Positions 15,955-26,422 are shown, numbered from the stretch's first letter. The stretch: 61,160 bases of DNA from CAZMRF01 sp964568735 (GCA_964568735.1 CAZMRF010000025.1:1-61160); one strand, 5' to 3'. The notes: generated from the sequence alone by a model not told the origin. Translations and numbers: made by a program.

Positions 15955-18501
15955 TCACGGGACGCCCACCTTGTTCTTGATCTCCGCGACGAGGGTCTCG
16001 AACTCCGGATCGCCGTGGAGGGATCCGAGGTCGGGGTCGGAGGCGATCCACATATCGTAATCGCCGCCCTCGATGTTCTTTTTCAGGAGACGAAGGGCCT
16101 CGGTGCGATCGCCCGTGAGGGCGGCGTAGGCGGCGAGATCGTAGAGGTCCTGCTCTTGTTCTCGAGCCTCCGACGCCTTCGCCGCTCGCTGGCGCGCCTC
16201 CTCGAGCCGGCCTGCCCGTACCAGCGCGATCGCATGTGAGGCACACAGACTCCTGTTCTCTTCGCAGGCCCGGGCGAGCAGGGGAAGCCCTTCGTCGAAT
16301 CGGCCAAGCCGGCAAAGCGCGGAGCCATAGTCCTTGCACGACCAGGCCACGAGCGTGATATCCATGCTCACCCCGGCATTGCACGTCCTCTTCATATAGG
16401 GGAGGGCCTCGAGAATCTCTCCGTTCCGGAGCAGGGCTTCACCCGCAAGTTCCGTGCTATCGGAACTGTCGGGGTCGAGGGCAAGGGCCTGTCGAGCGCG
16501 GGTCAGCCCTTCGGCGATGCTGCCGCGCTTGAGGCGGAGCCATGAAAGCCCCCAGTAGGGCTCGAAGGAGGAGGGATCGACCCTGGCGGCTTCCTCGTAG
16601 TCCGCGATTGCCTCCGCGTAGCGCCCCATCATCGGGTACACCAGCGCGCGGAGGACGTAGTCGTGCGACCTCCTTCTGGGAGTCACATCGTCGCGCGCAA
16701 CTGCCCGCGTCAAGATGGCAATCGCCCCCGCATGGTCGCCGGCGCTCTGCAACCTCAGAGCTTCTTGAGCGGCGATAGTGGGACTGAGCGGATCGAGCCG
16801 GCGAAGCTGCTCGAGGTTCGATTCCCAGGCCCGCCACTCGGGTGAGCCGGGAGGAGTCCTGCCTGCCCGCGAAAGGAGCGGTTGCGCCAGGTAGACACGG
16901 GGCCAAGGCTCCTCCGGAAACGCCTCGACGAGGGTCTGCGCCTTCCCGATCGCCTCATCAAGTGTCGGAGCGCTCAAAAGGGCGCGACTCAGCTCGGGCG
17001 ACGACAGGAAGGTCGGGCTTCCGTAGGGGACTCGCCAGAAGTCGTAGAGCTTTCGGGGCGCCCCGCCCAGCTGCGCTGAGATCTCTTTCGCCGCGGACAT
17101 CGCGATATCTGTCAGATCGCCCTCCGTGTTCTCCTTCTGCGCTCCCGACAGGACTCGGTTCGATTCCGTATCAAAAAGCGTGACGCTCGCGCGCACGACC
17201 TTGCCCTCACGGGTCATCGAGCCTGCGAGGAGCCGGCCGGCTCCCATCGTCAGTGCTCGCCGTGAACGCTCGAGGGCCCCGGACTCCGCGAACTCACTGG
17301 CTTCCGGGACGGGAAGAATCTTGAGGTTTCTTGCCTGCGCCAGGTTGACCGCGATGGCCTCCGCGATGGCGTGGCCGGCGTATTCGGCCCCCTCGCTCTG
17401 CCCTCGAACCTCCAGCGGCAGGATCAGTACCGTATGCGCGGCGTCGGGTGCTCGTACGGCGCTGGTGCGCGATGGCGCGCCGCCGAGGCGCGACTTGGCG
17501 AACCACCCGAGCGCCGCGACGACGAGAATGGCGGCCGGCATCGCGATCCACCACGCCAGCCTCCGGGCGCGGCCCGGTTTGCCTGCAACGGCCGCGTAGG
17601 AGGGAGAGGAGCCAGACTGCAGATCTCGGGCGAGCTTCTTGAGGTCCACCGCCAGATCGTCCATCGTCTGGTAGCGGTCGCCCCGGCGGGGTGAGAGAGC
17701 CTTGTGGATACTCCTCTCCAGGTCCAGAGGCACCTCAGGCACCAGCTCGTGCACCGGCTTCGGGCGGCCCTCCTGGATGCACTTGGCCACGTCGGAGAAG
17801 CCAGAGCCCATGAAGGGGCGCTGTCCCGTCGTCATCTCGTAGAGCATGACGCCGAGGGAGAAGACATCGCTGCGGGCGTCGAGGTCCTCCCCTCTCACCT
17901 GCTCCGGAGACATGTAGGGAAGCGTGCCGGCAACGACCCGCGCCCTCCCCTCTCCGCCCGCCGAGAGCGTCTCCACCTCTGAAAGCGCCTGGCTCGCAGG
18001 ACTGAACGTCGATTCCTGGCGCGCGAAGAGCGCCGCAAGGCCGAAGTCCACCACCTTGGCGTCGCCGTCAGGTGTGATCAAGACGTTCGAGGGCTTCAGA
18101 TCGCGGTGGAGAAGTCCCTTGCGGTGCGCGCGAGAGAGGGCCCGGGCGACCTGCTCGCCGATCTCGGCAACCCTGCCAGGCGTGAGCGAGCGGCCCCTGA
18201 GCATCTTGCTCAGGGGTTTCCCCTCGACATGCTCCATGACGATGAAATCGAGGTCACCTTCCCGGCCGAAGTCATGGACCTGGACGATGTGGGCTTCGCT
18301 GACGGAGGAGGCGAGGCGGGCCTCGTCGAGGAACATCTTGCGGCGCCGCTCGTCGCGCGCGGCGGCGGCAGGGAGGACCTTCACGGCGACGGTGCGGCCG
18401 AGGATCATGTCTTCGGCCTTCCAGACGACCCCCATCCCGCCTTCGCCGATCTTCTCGACGAGGCGATAGTGCGAGAGTGTCCGGCCCGGCCCGAGGCTCA
18501 T
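15955..18501 (-). CDS. Membrane-anchored Ser/Thr protein kinase with TPR repeats
   Basis: About 848 aa from ATG 18501 (frame open to 18570). The N-terminal kinase domain is complete: G-loop GEGGMG, AVKVL with the catalytic Lys, HRDLKPSNVLI near residue 130, DFGLAALF, and MSPEQVRGEDLDARSDVFSL. One membrane helix follows at about 312-332 (WWIAMPAAILVVAALGWF). The outer part begins with a TolB/FlgO-like nucleotide-free fold (TVLILPLEVRGQSEGAEYAG) and ends in several TPRs (about 520-820). Such Hanks-type kinases with external TPRs are common in Acidobacteriota-like genomes; targets are unknown. The gene is bracketed by direct repeats A and B. Confidence 0.92.
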   Translation of the reverse strand: MSLGPGRTLSHYRLVEKIGEGGMGVVWKAEDMILGRTVAVKVLPAAAARDERRRKMFLDEARLASSVSEAHIVQVHDFGREGDLDFIVMEHVEGKPLSKMLRGRSLTPGRVAEIGEQVARALSRAHRKGLLHRDLKPSNVLITPDGDAKVVDFGLAALFARQESTFSPASQALSEVETLSAGGEGRARVVAGTLPYMSPEQVRGEDLDARSDVFSLGVMLYEMTTGQRPFMGSGFSDVAKCIQEGRPKPVHELVPEVPLDLERSIHKALSPRRGDRYQTMDDLAVDLKKLARDLQSGSSPSYAAVAGKPGRARRLAWWIAMPAAILVVAALGWFAKSRLGGAPSRTSAVRAPDAAHTVLILPLEVRGQSEGAEYAGHAIAEAIAVNLAQARNLKILPVPEASEFAESGALERSRRALTMGAGRLLAGSMTREGKVVRASVTLFDTESNRVLSGAQKENTEGDLTDIAMSAAKEISAQLGGAPRKLYDFWRVPYGSPTFLSSPELSRALLSAPTLDEAIGKAQTLVEAFPEEPWPRVYLAQPLLSRAGRTPPGSPEWRAWESNLEQLRRLDPLSPTIAAQEALRLQSAGDHAGAIAILTRAVARDDVTPRRRSHDYVLRALVYPMMGRYAEAIADYEEAARVDPSSFEPYWGLSWLRLKRGSIAEGLTRARQALALDPDSSDSTELAGEALLRNGEILEALPYMKRTCNAGVSMDITLVAWSCKDYGSALCRLGRFDEGLPLLARACEENRSLCASHAIALVRAGRLEEARQRAAKASEAREQEQDLYDLAAYAALTGDRTEALRLLKKNIEGGDYDMWIASDPDLGSLHGDPEFETLVAEIKNKVGVP

Positions 18502-18690
18502 CGCTGACGACCCTCTTGCTGAGAAGCAGATGCAAAGACCCACGCCGAGAGAGGTGACGCGCGGCGGCAATCAAGTCGGAGGATACCACCGGGACTGGTT
18601 GGACCGGCGAAGCGCCCGTTGCGGACCCGCTTGGAGCTCTCACGATGCATCCCGGTGAGTCTGTGCAGGGGGAAACCGCGCGCTCGGCGA

Positions 18691-18828
18691 GCCGAGCAGA
18701 CGACACGGGTCACCGGAGCGGGACAGGAGTCAGCCTTCGGGCGTCCCGTCCTCGCGGAGCACGAGGTCACGTTGAAGGCCGAAGGGTCGCGCTGGAGGGT
18801 GGTCGCGTTCAAGGAGACGATGCGCTGA
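18691..18828 (+). repeat. Repeat copy B: truncated duplicate of the 15369 gene 3' end
   Basis: A 138-bp stretch matching copy A at 135 or so positions, still ending in TGA at 18826. The 5' part of the gene is absent: sequence before GCCGAGCAG is unrelated, so this is a gene fragment. Similarity to copy C continues past the stop (CTGACTCCGGCGAGG, then TCGAGAGTGCC some 45 bp on). It lies 163 bp beyond the protease 3' end. The rest of the 18502-18991 gap holds only this and the terminator at 18921. Confidence 0.85.
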
Positions 18829-18920
18829 CTCCGGCGAGGAGTATCGAGGTGGGGGCGGCCTTGATCCTCCTGCCGATCGAGAGTGCCGGCTCCGGCGCTG
18901 AGCGCCGTGACCAGTGCACA

Positions 18921-18962
18921 AGAAGAAGCCCGCCGGATCCTGCGTGTCTGGACCCGGCGGGC
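18921..18962 (-). terminator. Intrinsic terminator of the giant protease gene
   Basis: A perfect 9-bp GC stem (GCCCGCCGG at 18928-18936, CCGGCGGGC at 18954-18962) with a 17-nt loop is followed, on the minus strand, by TTCTTCTTG. It lies 30 nt past the protease stop at 18992, as expected for a rho-independent terminator. Confidence 0.65.
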
Positions 18963-18991
18963 CTTGAGTTCAACTCAGCGGCGTAGCGGAG

Positions 18992-21900
18992 CTACTGGGA
19001 GTCACCTCCAGCGTTGCCGGCCAGGATCCAGAAGTAGAGAACCTGACCCGGCGCCACGGGGGCGTCACCGCTCCACGCCGGATTGAGTACCGTGGCACGA
19101 TCGGTGAACGGCCCGCGGGGATCGGCGGCTTGAAGGACCTTGTAGTGATCCGCCGGCCCGTGCCCTGTGTCGGCGTCCGGAGCCTTCCACAGAATCGTTA
19201 TCGTGGCGGCGTCACCGTCCACCTCCATCGAGGCGCCGTCCACGGATTGGGGCGGCATCATCGTGGCTCCCGCGATCGTGAACACGCCGCCGGTGTCATA
19301 ACCGAGCAGGCCCTGGTTGTCGAGAGCCAGAACACGCACTCGTGCCGCGGTCGTGAGGGCGCCGCCGGCCATCCAGTCGTACGCGGTCCCATTGACGTTC
19401 GACGCGATCGCTTCCCAGGTCGCCCCGCCATCCCTCGAGAGTTGGATGTCGTAGTGGATCGGTGAGGCCCATCCGGGCGCCGTCCAGCGAATCGGGATGA
19501 CGCCGCCTTCGAGGAAGTACCCGCCCGCGAGAGGCTCGCTCAAGTGGGGCCGGATGGCCCGGATCGTGGTGCTGCCACGCCACCACTGCACATCCGTCAC
19601 CTCTCCCTGGATGGTGACGATCACGGACGCTCCCGTGGAGAGTATGGCCTCGACCGCCTGGCGATCGAACTTCAGCGAGATCTCCTCGACGCCGTCCTGG
19701 TCGTCGTCGCTGAATGAGACGGGTTGCGTCATCGCCGGCACGCTGTCGTTGAGGAGGACGCTCGCGAGGTTGATGGCGTGCGGATCCAGGCCAGCCGGCA
19801 GCTCCACGATCATCTTCACCGTGTTGCCGTTGCTGGAGAGGTTGAGGACATCGGGATCGAAGTCGACGTAGGTCGGCGTGACGACTCCGACGTTGAGCGT
19901 CACGGGGACGGTCATCATCGGCATGCCTGGGTCGTTGCTGGCCACTTCGATCATCGAGTGGTGCAGACCGTCGTCGAGGCCCGCGGCGTTCAGCGTGACC
20001 GCCAAGTTCTGACTCCCGCCCGGCGGAATCGTGCCGCCGGAGGGTTCGACCTGGATCCAGTTCGGTATGGGCTGGATCTCGATCGCGAGGTTGTCGTGCA
20101 CGTACGGCACGTTGAAGGCGACCGTCAGTCCGTCGTCGCGCGCGGCGTTCTGCGTGCCGATGGTGGCGGAGGTCAGGAACCCGCTCATCGTGAGGTACTG
20201 GTAGACGATCTTCCCGCTCGGGTAGAGGATGACCTGGAACGTGAGGTGAGCGGGAGTGGGAAGCTCAGTCGTCGAGAACCGGTCCACGTCGGTGTACTGC
20301 ACGATGAAGCGCGTGCCGTCGTTGTAATAGCGGGCGCGCGCCGTTCCGCGGAAGTGCAGGTCGTCCCAATACGCCGCGAGCATGTTTTCCGGAACGCCGG
20401 TGCCGTTGTTGGGCAGCGGCTGATTCGTGTAGGTCGTGGCGGAGGAACTGAACGACAGCCAGCCGTTCGTTACCACTCGCACATCGCTGAACACGTTGCC
20501 GTAGTACGAGAAGGGGAAGCCGATCGGGATCGGGCCGCTGTTCTGGTCGTCTCCAGTCAGAGTCGGGATCGGCGTGCCGACGGTGCTGATATCCACCCAG
20601 TCGAACGTAGGTCCGCCGGTCGCGTCAGAGTCCCTCCACAGGTAGCCGAAAGCGTCGGGGCCGCCGGATCCGAGGATCCCCAGGCGCGTGTCGAACTCGT
20701 CCTTGGCGAGAGCGAGGTAGCTTCCGGGCGCCACCGTGCGATCGATGATCTCCGTGCCGACGCTCCAGCTCAGGTCGCTGCCGCCCGTGTTGCTGATCGT
20801 GAGCGACTTCGTTCGAGACCCGGCAGGCGGCAGAGCCGTGCTGATGGAGACCGGCGAGACTCCCGCGACGGGCGCCACGAGCGCGGCTCCACTCAATGCG
20901 ATGCTCGCCGACGGCTCGTCGGGATCGTCGCTCGACACGGCGAGCTGCCCGATGTGACCACCCGCAAAGGTGGGCGCGAATGTGACGACGAGCGGGATCG
21001 TGCCTCCGACGGGCAGCGTGACGGGAGCCGTGAGCCCCGCCACGGAGAAGTCACCCGAGATGCTGAACCCGGTGATCTCGAGGGCTTCCGTTCCGACGTT
21101 GCGAATCATCGCCGGGAGCGTGGTGGGATAGCCGATGAAGGTCGTCGGGAAATCCAGCAGCGCCGGCGACGCATCGATGTCGGGAATCCCGGTCACGTGG
21201 AACATGACGGAGATCGGGATGAGCCCGTTGGCCGGGTCGTTGGTGAGGACATCGACGACCGCCCCGTAGTCTCCTCCCAGGAGGCCAGCCGAGTCGATCC
21301 GCACGTTCAGCAAGATGGGCGGACCGCCGGGGTTGATGGTCCCGGAGGAGGGCGAGACCTGAAGGAAGCTGACGGGCGGGTTGAACTCGACGGCCATGCT
21401 GTCGTGGACGTAGGCCGAGTTGAAGGCCACGGTCAACCCGTCATTGCGGGTCGCGTTCTGCTCTCCAATCGTGGCGCTGTTCAGCGTCCCGGTCATAGAG
21501 AGGTACTGGTACCGGAACCGGCCGTTCGGGTAGAGGATGACCTGGAAGGTCAGGTGCGAGCCGGACGGCGAGAACTTGTCCACGTCCGTGTACTGGACGA
21601 TGAACTTCGTCCCGTCGTAGTAGTAGTGCGCCCTGACGGCACCGCGGAAGTGGAGATCGTCCCAGAACCCCGCGAGGAAGTTCTCGGGGACGCCGCTCCC
21701 CGAAGAGGGGAGGGCAACGTTGCCGAGGGCGGTCGACGAGTTGGTGAACGAAAGCCAGCCGTTGGTGCACACGTTGACCGTTGTGAACGAGTTGCCGTGG
21801 AACGGGAAGGAGAACCCGATCGGGATTCCCGTCGCCGTCTGGTCATCTAACGTCAGAGAGGAGATCGGCGTGCCGATCCCACTGATATCCGTCCAGGAGA

Positions 21901-24900
21901 AGGCGGGGCCTCCCACGGCGTCGGAATCGAGCCAGCGGTAGCCGAACAGATCGGGCCCGCCCGACCCGAGAATCCCCGGCATCGCACTCTCCGTCCCCTT
22001 CTTCGGCTCGTCCTCGTCGTACGCCGGGGGCTGCGGGCCTCCGAGCGCATGGACGGCCGTGGAAAAGGTCAACGGACTCGAGCCCATGTTCTCCACCGTG
22101 ACGGTGTGGTTCCGGACCTCGCCCGAGTTCATCGAGTCGGTGATGGAGGTCGGGGTGACGACCGCCGCGGGGGGCACGATCGCCGTCCCCGTCGCCGGCA
22201 GCATGAGAACCGAGTGCGCCGGATCGTCGCTGAAGACCCGGACGTTGGCGTTGAGGCTCGTCGCGACGCCGGCCGGCGGGTTCCATCTGAGGTTGAAGAG
22301 CCTGGCCGATCCCGGAGCCAGCTCGAAGGCAGCCAGGGCACCGTTGCCCTGGCCCTCCTCGACCGTGAGGTACGGGTCGGTCGTGTCGATGTCAGAGACA
22401 TTCAGCACGTCCGTGCCGTTGTTGAGCACCTGGAACGTCCGGAGCTGCGGGTAGCCCGCGAAGACGGTGCCGTAGGCGATCGAGGTCGGGCTGACGGCCG
22501 CGAGAGGCGCCCCGATGATGTGGAGGCTCGCAGGGACGTTGACCGTGGGCTGGCTTGGGATGTTCGTCCCGAAGACGATGCTCCCCGTGAGATCACCGCC
22601 CGGCCGGCCCGTGGCGTCGAAAGTCACCGTGAAGTCGGCGGTGCCATTCGGGGCGACCGTCGCGCCGGCGGGAGAGATCCTTAGCCAGTCGGGGACGCGG
22701 CTTATCTGGACCGCCATGTTGTTGTGCACGTAGGCCGGCGGAACACCCGGCGTCGAGCTGTTCTGGAAGACGACGAGCAGGGCATTCGTCGTCGTGGCGG
22801 TCGCGACGTCCTGCTGTCCGATGGTGGCGGAGCTGAGCACGGTCCCGGTCATCGTCTGGAACATGATGAGGATCTTGCCGTCGCTGTGGAGCTGAACCTG
22901 GAAGGTGAAGTTGTGGCCGGTCGACGGCGAGAATCGACGGACGTTCGTGTACTGAACGATGAACTTCGTCCCGTCGAGCTTGTACTTCACGTTCCCCGTC
23001 GTGCCCGTGTGCAGGTCATCCCAGTAGAAGGCGATCATCTTGGGGGCGCCGCTCGTCGAGGGGATCGTCGCGTTGCTGTTGCGGTTCAGTGTCTGGGCCG
23101 TGTCGAACGTGAGCCAGCCGTTGGAGCTGACCTTCAGCGAGGAGTAGTTGTTCCCGTAGAAGGGGAAGGTCATCCCCATGTTGATCGCCGCACTCAGCGA
23201 GTCGTCGATGCCCGTCCCGAAGATCTGGGTCCCCGTGCCGCTGATGTCGATGAAGTTGAAGGCCGGTCCGCCCGGGGCGTCCGAGTCCCTCCAGCGGTAG
23301 CCGAAGCCGTCGGGGCCGCCCTGGCCGAGGATCGCCGGGTCGTCGAAGACTAGGGCATTCCCCCCCGTCCCCTGGTTGGCGGCGGCTGTCAGGATGAGGT
23401 TGCTCCCTCCCGCGTTCGTCACGCTGAGCATCTGCGTGCTCGTCGAGCCGCTGAAGAGAGTCTCAGACAGCGAGTTCGGATCCACGATCATGACCGGCGC
23501 CGGGATCCCGTTCCCGCTCACGGGGACGGGGATCGCCGCCTCACCGGCGTCGTTGCTCATCACAGTCAGGGTGCCTGAGAAAGGACCGAGCATCGCCGGG
23601 GTCCATGTGACCGTCACGGCCTGTGAGCCGTGCGGCGGGACGTTGAACGTCGACGGCGCTGCCGTCAGCTCCCCCGGATAGCTCGAGTCGATCGAGGAGA
23701 CCATCAGCGTGTCGGTGCCGACGTTGGCCACGATGAGGGTCAGCGTCTCCGACAAGCCCTGGAATGCATCGCCGAAGTCGAGCGACCCCGGCTGCACGGA
23801 GGCGTCCGGAGCACCCGTGATGTGCAGGCTCACCATCACGGGGAGGATGGGCTGCGTCGGATCGTTCGTCTCGATGTTCACCGTCCCCGGATAGGTCCCT
23901 CCCTCGAGGCCTGTCGCGTCGACGTGGAGCTCGAGATCGACTTCGTCATTTTCGTAGAGCCGGCCCGAGGTCGGAGAGACAGTCAGCCACTGCGGAAGCG
24001 CCACGATCCGGACCGCGAGGTTGTCGTGGACGTAGCTCTGGTTGTAGGCGACCGTCAGGCCGGTCGTCTTCGCCGCATCCTGGATTCCGACGGTGGCGCT
24101 GTTCTGCGTGCCGGTGAGGGTGAGGTACTGGAACGTGATGGCACCGCCCTCATCCAGGATCGCCTGGAAGGTCATGGCGCTGCCCGCCTCCTGGAACCTC
24201 GGCATGCCGGTCCACTGGACGATGACCCTGTTCCCGAAGCTCTGGTAGTGGACGAGCGTCTGACCGCCTGGATTCAGGTCGTCCCAGAAAGGCGCGATCA
24301 GGTTCTCGGGGGCGCCGGAGTTCGGGAGCGGCTGGTTGGAGTAGGCGGTCGAGGAGCTGGTGAATGAGAGCCAGCCGTTGGAGCAGACGCGGATTGAATT
24401 GAAGAAGCCGCCGTAGAAGGGCATGTTGAAGCCCAGCGCGATCGGGCTGCTCGTGGAGTCGTCAGTGGTGACGGCGACCGGCGTTCCCGTCGCCGAGATG
24501 TCCGTCCACGAGAAGAGGGGGCCGCCGGCCTGATCGCTGTCCGTCCAGCGATAGCCGAAGCCATCGGGCCCGCCTGTCCCGAGGATCCCCGGGCGCGGGT
24601 CTTCCTCGCCCTTGGCCAGCTCGACGAACGGGTAGACGCTCATCGGATCGCCGAGCGAGGGGGTCGAGATTGTGAAATCGAGGGTTCCCACACCGACGTT
24701 GCCGAGGACGGAGGTGAGATCCGCCGACTGGCCTGTGAGGAGGTTCAACGTATGGGAGTCCGGGGAGACGGCTGCCGTTGGCGGCCGAAGAGTCGACTCG
24801 GTCGCGAGGTTCGAAACCGGCGCGCCATTCCCCCACTCGTCGAAAGCCACGACGGCGAAATAGTAGTAGGTGTCGGCCGCGAGACCACGAACCTCCATGG

Positions 24901-26422
24901 ACTGCATGGAGCCGGCCGGCAGAGGATTGGGCTCGTTGCCGGCCCTGGTGGCTGCGCCGAAGTTCATGTCGTCGATCGGGGAGGTGGAGTAGCGAACCTG
25001 GTAGTAGGTCGCTGTCCCCGTGAAACCGTCGTCCCCGGGGGCGGTCCAGGTCAGGCCCATCGTGTTCGAGCCGGGATTGGTCGCCGCGAGATCGCTGACC
25101 GCGCCCGGAGCATCGTTGTCGGGGCTCGCGATCGAGAAGAACGCGTTGAGGCGGCCCCCGCTGGTCGTGATGCCGTTCATCGACGCGATGTGGTCGACCG
25201 AGCTCAGGAGCACGTTCTTCAACTGGGAGACCGGGATGCCCGGTGACACGGACCGGATGAGGGCCGCCACGCCGGAGACGTGCGGCGTCGCCATCGACGT
25301 TCCGGAAAGACTTCCATAGGAGTTCCCGGGGAGGGTGCTGAGAATGTTCACTCCGGGAGCGCCCAGGTCGACGGTCGTCGCGCCGTAGTTCGAGAAAGAG
25401 GCCTTGGCGTCGTTGTGATCGGTCGCCGCGACGGAGATGACGTTCGGGAGGTCGTAGTTCGACGGGTAGTGGGGGCTCGTATCGTTGTTCGTGCCGTCAT
25501 TGCCGGCCGCGGCGATGAAGGCCTGCTCGTTCGCGTTCGCTGCCGCAATCGAGTCCATGAGGGCCTGTGAGAAGCCGCCGCCGCCCCACGAGTTGCTCGT
25601 CAGATCGACGCCCATCATGACCGAATAATCGACGGCGGCGATCGCGCCCGCCGTTGAGCCGGAGCCGCCGCCGCTGAGGAACTTCAGGCACATGATGCTG
25701 ACGTCCCAGTTGACGCCCACGACGCCGACGCCGTTGTTCCCGACGCCGCCAATCGTGCCGGAGACATGCGTTCCGTGTCCGTTGTCGTCGAAGGGATCCG
25801 AGTCGTTGTTGTAGAAGTCGTAGCCGTGGATGTCGTCCACGAAGCCGTTGAGGTCGTCGTCGATGCTGTTGCCGGCGATCTCACCCGGGTTCGTCCAGAT
25901 GTTCCCGGCCAGGTCGGGGTGGTTGTAGTCGCACCCCGTATCGATGACGCCCACGATGACGTTGCTGCTCCCGGAGGAGACGCCCCACGCGAGATCGGCA
26001 TCGATGTCGGCGTCGGCCGTGCCGCCCGTCTGCCCCGTGTTGATCATCCCGTAGAGCTCGTTCAGACGGGGATCGTTCGGGATGACGTCGGCGGTGATGA
26101 CGTAGTTGGGCTCGGCGTACGCCACGTGGGGGTTGCGCTTCAGCCGCTCGATCGCCTGCTCGACCCCATGCCCCGGCCCGAGCTTCCAGTGCTCCGCGCC
26201 CGAGCGGAAGCCTCGGACCTTGGCGGCGTTGAGCTGCGCCCTGGCGCTCGCCTTGTCGAGGCCCTTCGCCGATGGGTTGAACTTCACGAGGATCTCGCCG
26301 GGTACGAAGGCCGGCGGGCCGGCGGCCCCCCCTCGCGGCGCCGTTCCGGCGGAGCCGACGGCGAAAAGGATGGTCAGTGCTGCGGCGAAGAGAGTCGGGA
26401 CGGAGATTCTGGGACGAGACAT
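18992..26422 (-). CDS. Giant secreted subtilisin-like (S8) protease with repeated modules
   Basis: About 2,476 aa from ATG 26422, with a Sec signal (VPTLFAAALTILFAVGSAG). An inhibitor-like propeptide (FVPGEILVKFNP) precedes a complete S8 domain: Asp in GVIDTGCDYNHPDL, His in NGHGTHVSGT, Ser in SGTSMATPHVSG. A fibronectin-III-like domain follows. Four copies of a module of about 200 aa then begin near residues 610, 1030, 1485 and 1915, each opening ILGxGGPDxFGYxWxDSD and ending near YVHDNLAV. They alternate with ASPM/Hydin-like Ig strands (for example SPTSIAYGTVFAGYPQLRTF). The C-terminus is another FN3-like domain. It is probably a cell-surface or exported adhesin-protease. A terminator follows at 18921-18962. 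Confidence 0.9.
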   Translation of the reverse strand: MSRPRISVPTLFAAALTILFAVGSAGTAPRGGAAGPPAFVPGEILVKFNPSAKGLDKASARAQLNAAKVRGFRSGAEHWKLGPGHGVEQAIERLKRNPHVAYAEPNYVITADVIPNDPRLNELYGMINTGQTGGTADADIDADLAWGVSSGSSNVIVGVIDTGCDYNHPDLAGNIWTNPGEIAGNSIDDDLNGFVDDIHGYDFYNNDSDPFDDNGHGTHVSGTIGGVGNNGVGVVGVNWDVSIMCLKFLSGGGSGSTAGAIAAVDYSVMMGVDLTSNSWGGGGFSQALMDSIAAANANEQAFIAAAGNDGTNNDTSPHYPSNYDLPNVISVAATDHNDAKASFSNYGATTVDLGAPGVNILSTLPGNSYGSLSGTSMATPHVSGVAALIRSVSPGIPVSQLKNVLLSSVDHIASMNGITTSGGRLNAFFSIASPDNDAPGAVSDLAATNPGSNTMGLTWTAPGDDGFTGTATYYQVRYSTSPIDDMNFGAATRAGNEPNPLPAGSMQSMEVRGLAADTYYYFAVVAFDEWGNGAPVSNLATESTLRPPTAAVSPDSHTLNLLTGQSADLTSVLGNVGVGTLDFTISTPSLGDPMSVYPFVELAKGEEDPRPGILGTGGPDGFGYRWTDSDQAGGPLFSWTDISATGTPVAVTTDDSTSSPIALGFNMPFYGGFFNSIRVCSNGWLSFTSSSTAYSNQPLPNSGAPENLIAPFWDDLNPGGQTLVHYQSFGNRVIVQWTGMPRFQEAGSAMTFQAILDEGGAITFQYLTLTGTQNSATVGIQDAAKTTGLTVAYNQSYVHDNLAVRIVALPQWLTVSPTSGRLYENDEVDLELHVDATGLEGGTYPGTVNIETNDPTQPILPVMVSLHITGAPDASVQPGSLDFGDAFQGLSETLTLIVANVGTDTLMVSSIDSSYPGELTAAPSTFNVPPHGSQAVTVTWTPAMLGPFSGTLTVMSNDAGEAAIPVPVSGNGIPAPVMIVDPNSLSETLFSGSTSTQMLSVTNAGGSNLILTAAANQGTGGNALVFDDPAILGQGGPDGFGYRWRDSDAPGGPAFNFIDISGTGTQIFGTGIDDSLSAAINMGMTFPFYGNNYSSLKVSSNGWLTFDTAQTLNRNSNATIPSTSGAPKMIAFYWDDLHTGTTGNVKYKLDGTKFIVQYTNVRRFSPSTGHNFTFQVQLHSDGKILIMFQTMTGTVLSSATIGQQDVATATTTNALLVVFQNSSTPGVPPAYVHNNMAVQISRVPDWLRISPAGATVAPNGTADFTVTFDATGRPGGDLTGSIVFGTNIPSQPTVNVPASLHIIGAPLAAVSPTSIAYGTVFAGYPQLRTFQVLNNGTDVLNVSDIDTTDPYLTVEEGQGNGALAAFELAPGSARLFNLRWNPPAGVATSLNANVRVFSDDPAHSVLMLPATGTAIVPPAAVVTPTSITDSMNSGEVRNHTVTVENMGSSPLTFSTAVHALGGPQPPAYDEDEPKKGTESAMPGILGSGGPDLFGYRWLDSDAVGGPAFSWTDISGIGTPISSLTLDDQTATGIPIGFSFPFHGNSFTTVNVCTNGWLSFTNSSTALGNVALPSSGSGVPENFLAGFWDDLHFRGAVRAHYYYDGTKFIVQYTDVDKFSPSGSHLTFQVILYPNGRFRYQYLSMTGTLNSATIGEQNATRNDGLTVAFNSAYVHDSMAVEFNPPVSFLQVSPSSGTINPGGPPILLNVRIDSAGLLGGDYGAVVDVLTNDPANGLIPISVMFHVTGIPDIDASPALLDFPTTFIGYPTTLPAMIRNVGTEALEITGFSISGDFSVAGLTAPVTLPVGGTIPLVVTFAPTFAGGHIGQLAVSSDDPDEPSASIALSGAALVAPVAGVSPVSISTALPPAGSRTKSLTISNTGGSDLSWSVGTEIIDRTVAPGSYLALAKDEFDTRLGILGSGGPDAFGYLWRDSDATGGPTFDWVDISTVGTPIPTLTGDDQNSGPIPIGFPFSYYGNVFSDVRVVTNGWLSFSSSATTYTNQPLPNNGTGVPENMLAAYWDDLHFRGTARARYYNDGTRFIVQYTDVDRFSTTELPTPAHLTFQVILYPSGKIVYQYLTMSGFLTSATIGTQNAARDDGLTVAFNVPYVHDNLAIEIQPIPNWIQVEPSGGTIPPGGSQNLAVTLNAAGLDDGLHHSMIEVASNDPGMPMMTVPVTLNVGVVTPTYVDFDPDVLNLSSNGNTVKMIVELPAGLDPHAINLASVLLNDSVPAMTQPVSFSDDDQDGVEEISLKFDRQAVEAILSTGASVIVTIQGEVTDVQWWRGSTTIRAIRPHLSEPLAGGYFLEGGVIPIRWTAPGWASPIHYDIQLSRDGGATWEAIASNVNGTAYDWMAGGALTTAARVRVLALDNQGLLGYDTGGVFTIAGATMMPPQSVDGASMEVDGDAATITILWKAPDADTGHGPADHYKVLQAADPRGPFTDRATVLNPAWSGDAPVAPGQVLYFWILAGNAGGDSQ

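Noticed and set aside
19724..21850. 708-codon plus-strand frame within the protease
   Set aside because: Val/Arg/Asp repeats reflect antisense of the repeated modules; no start signal or domain.
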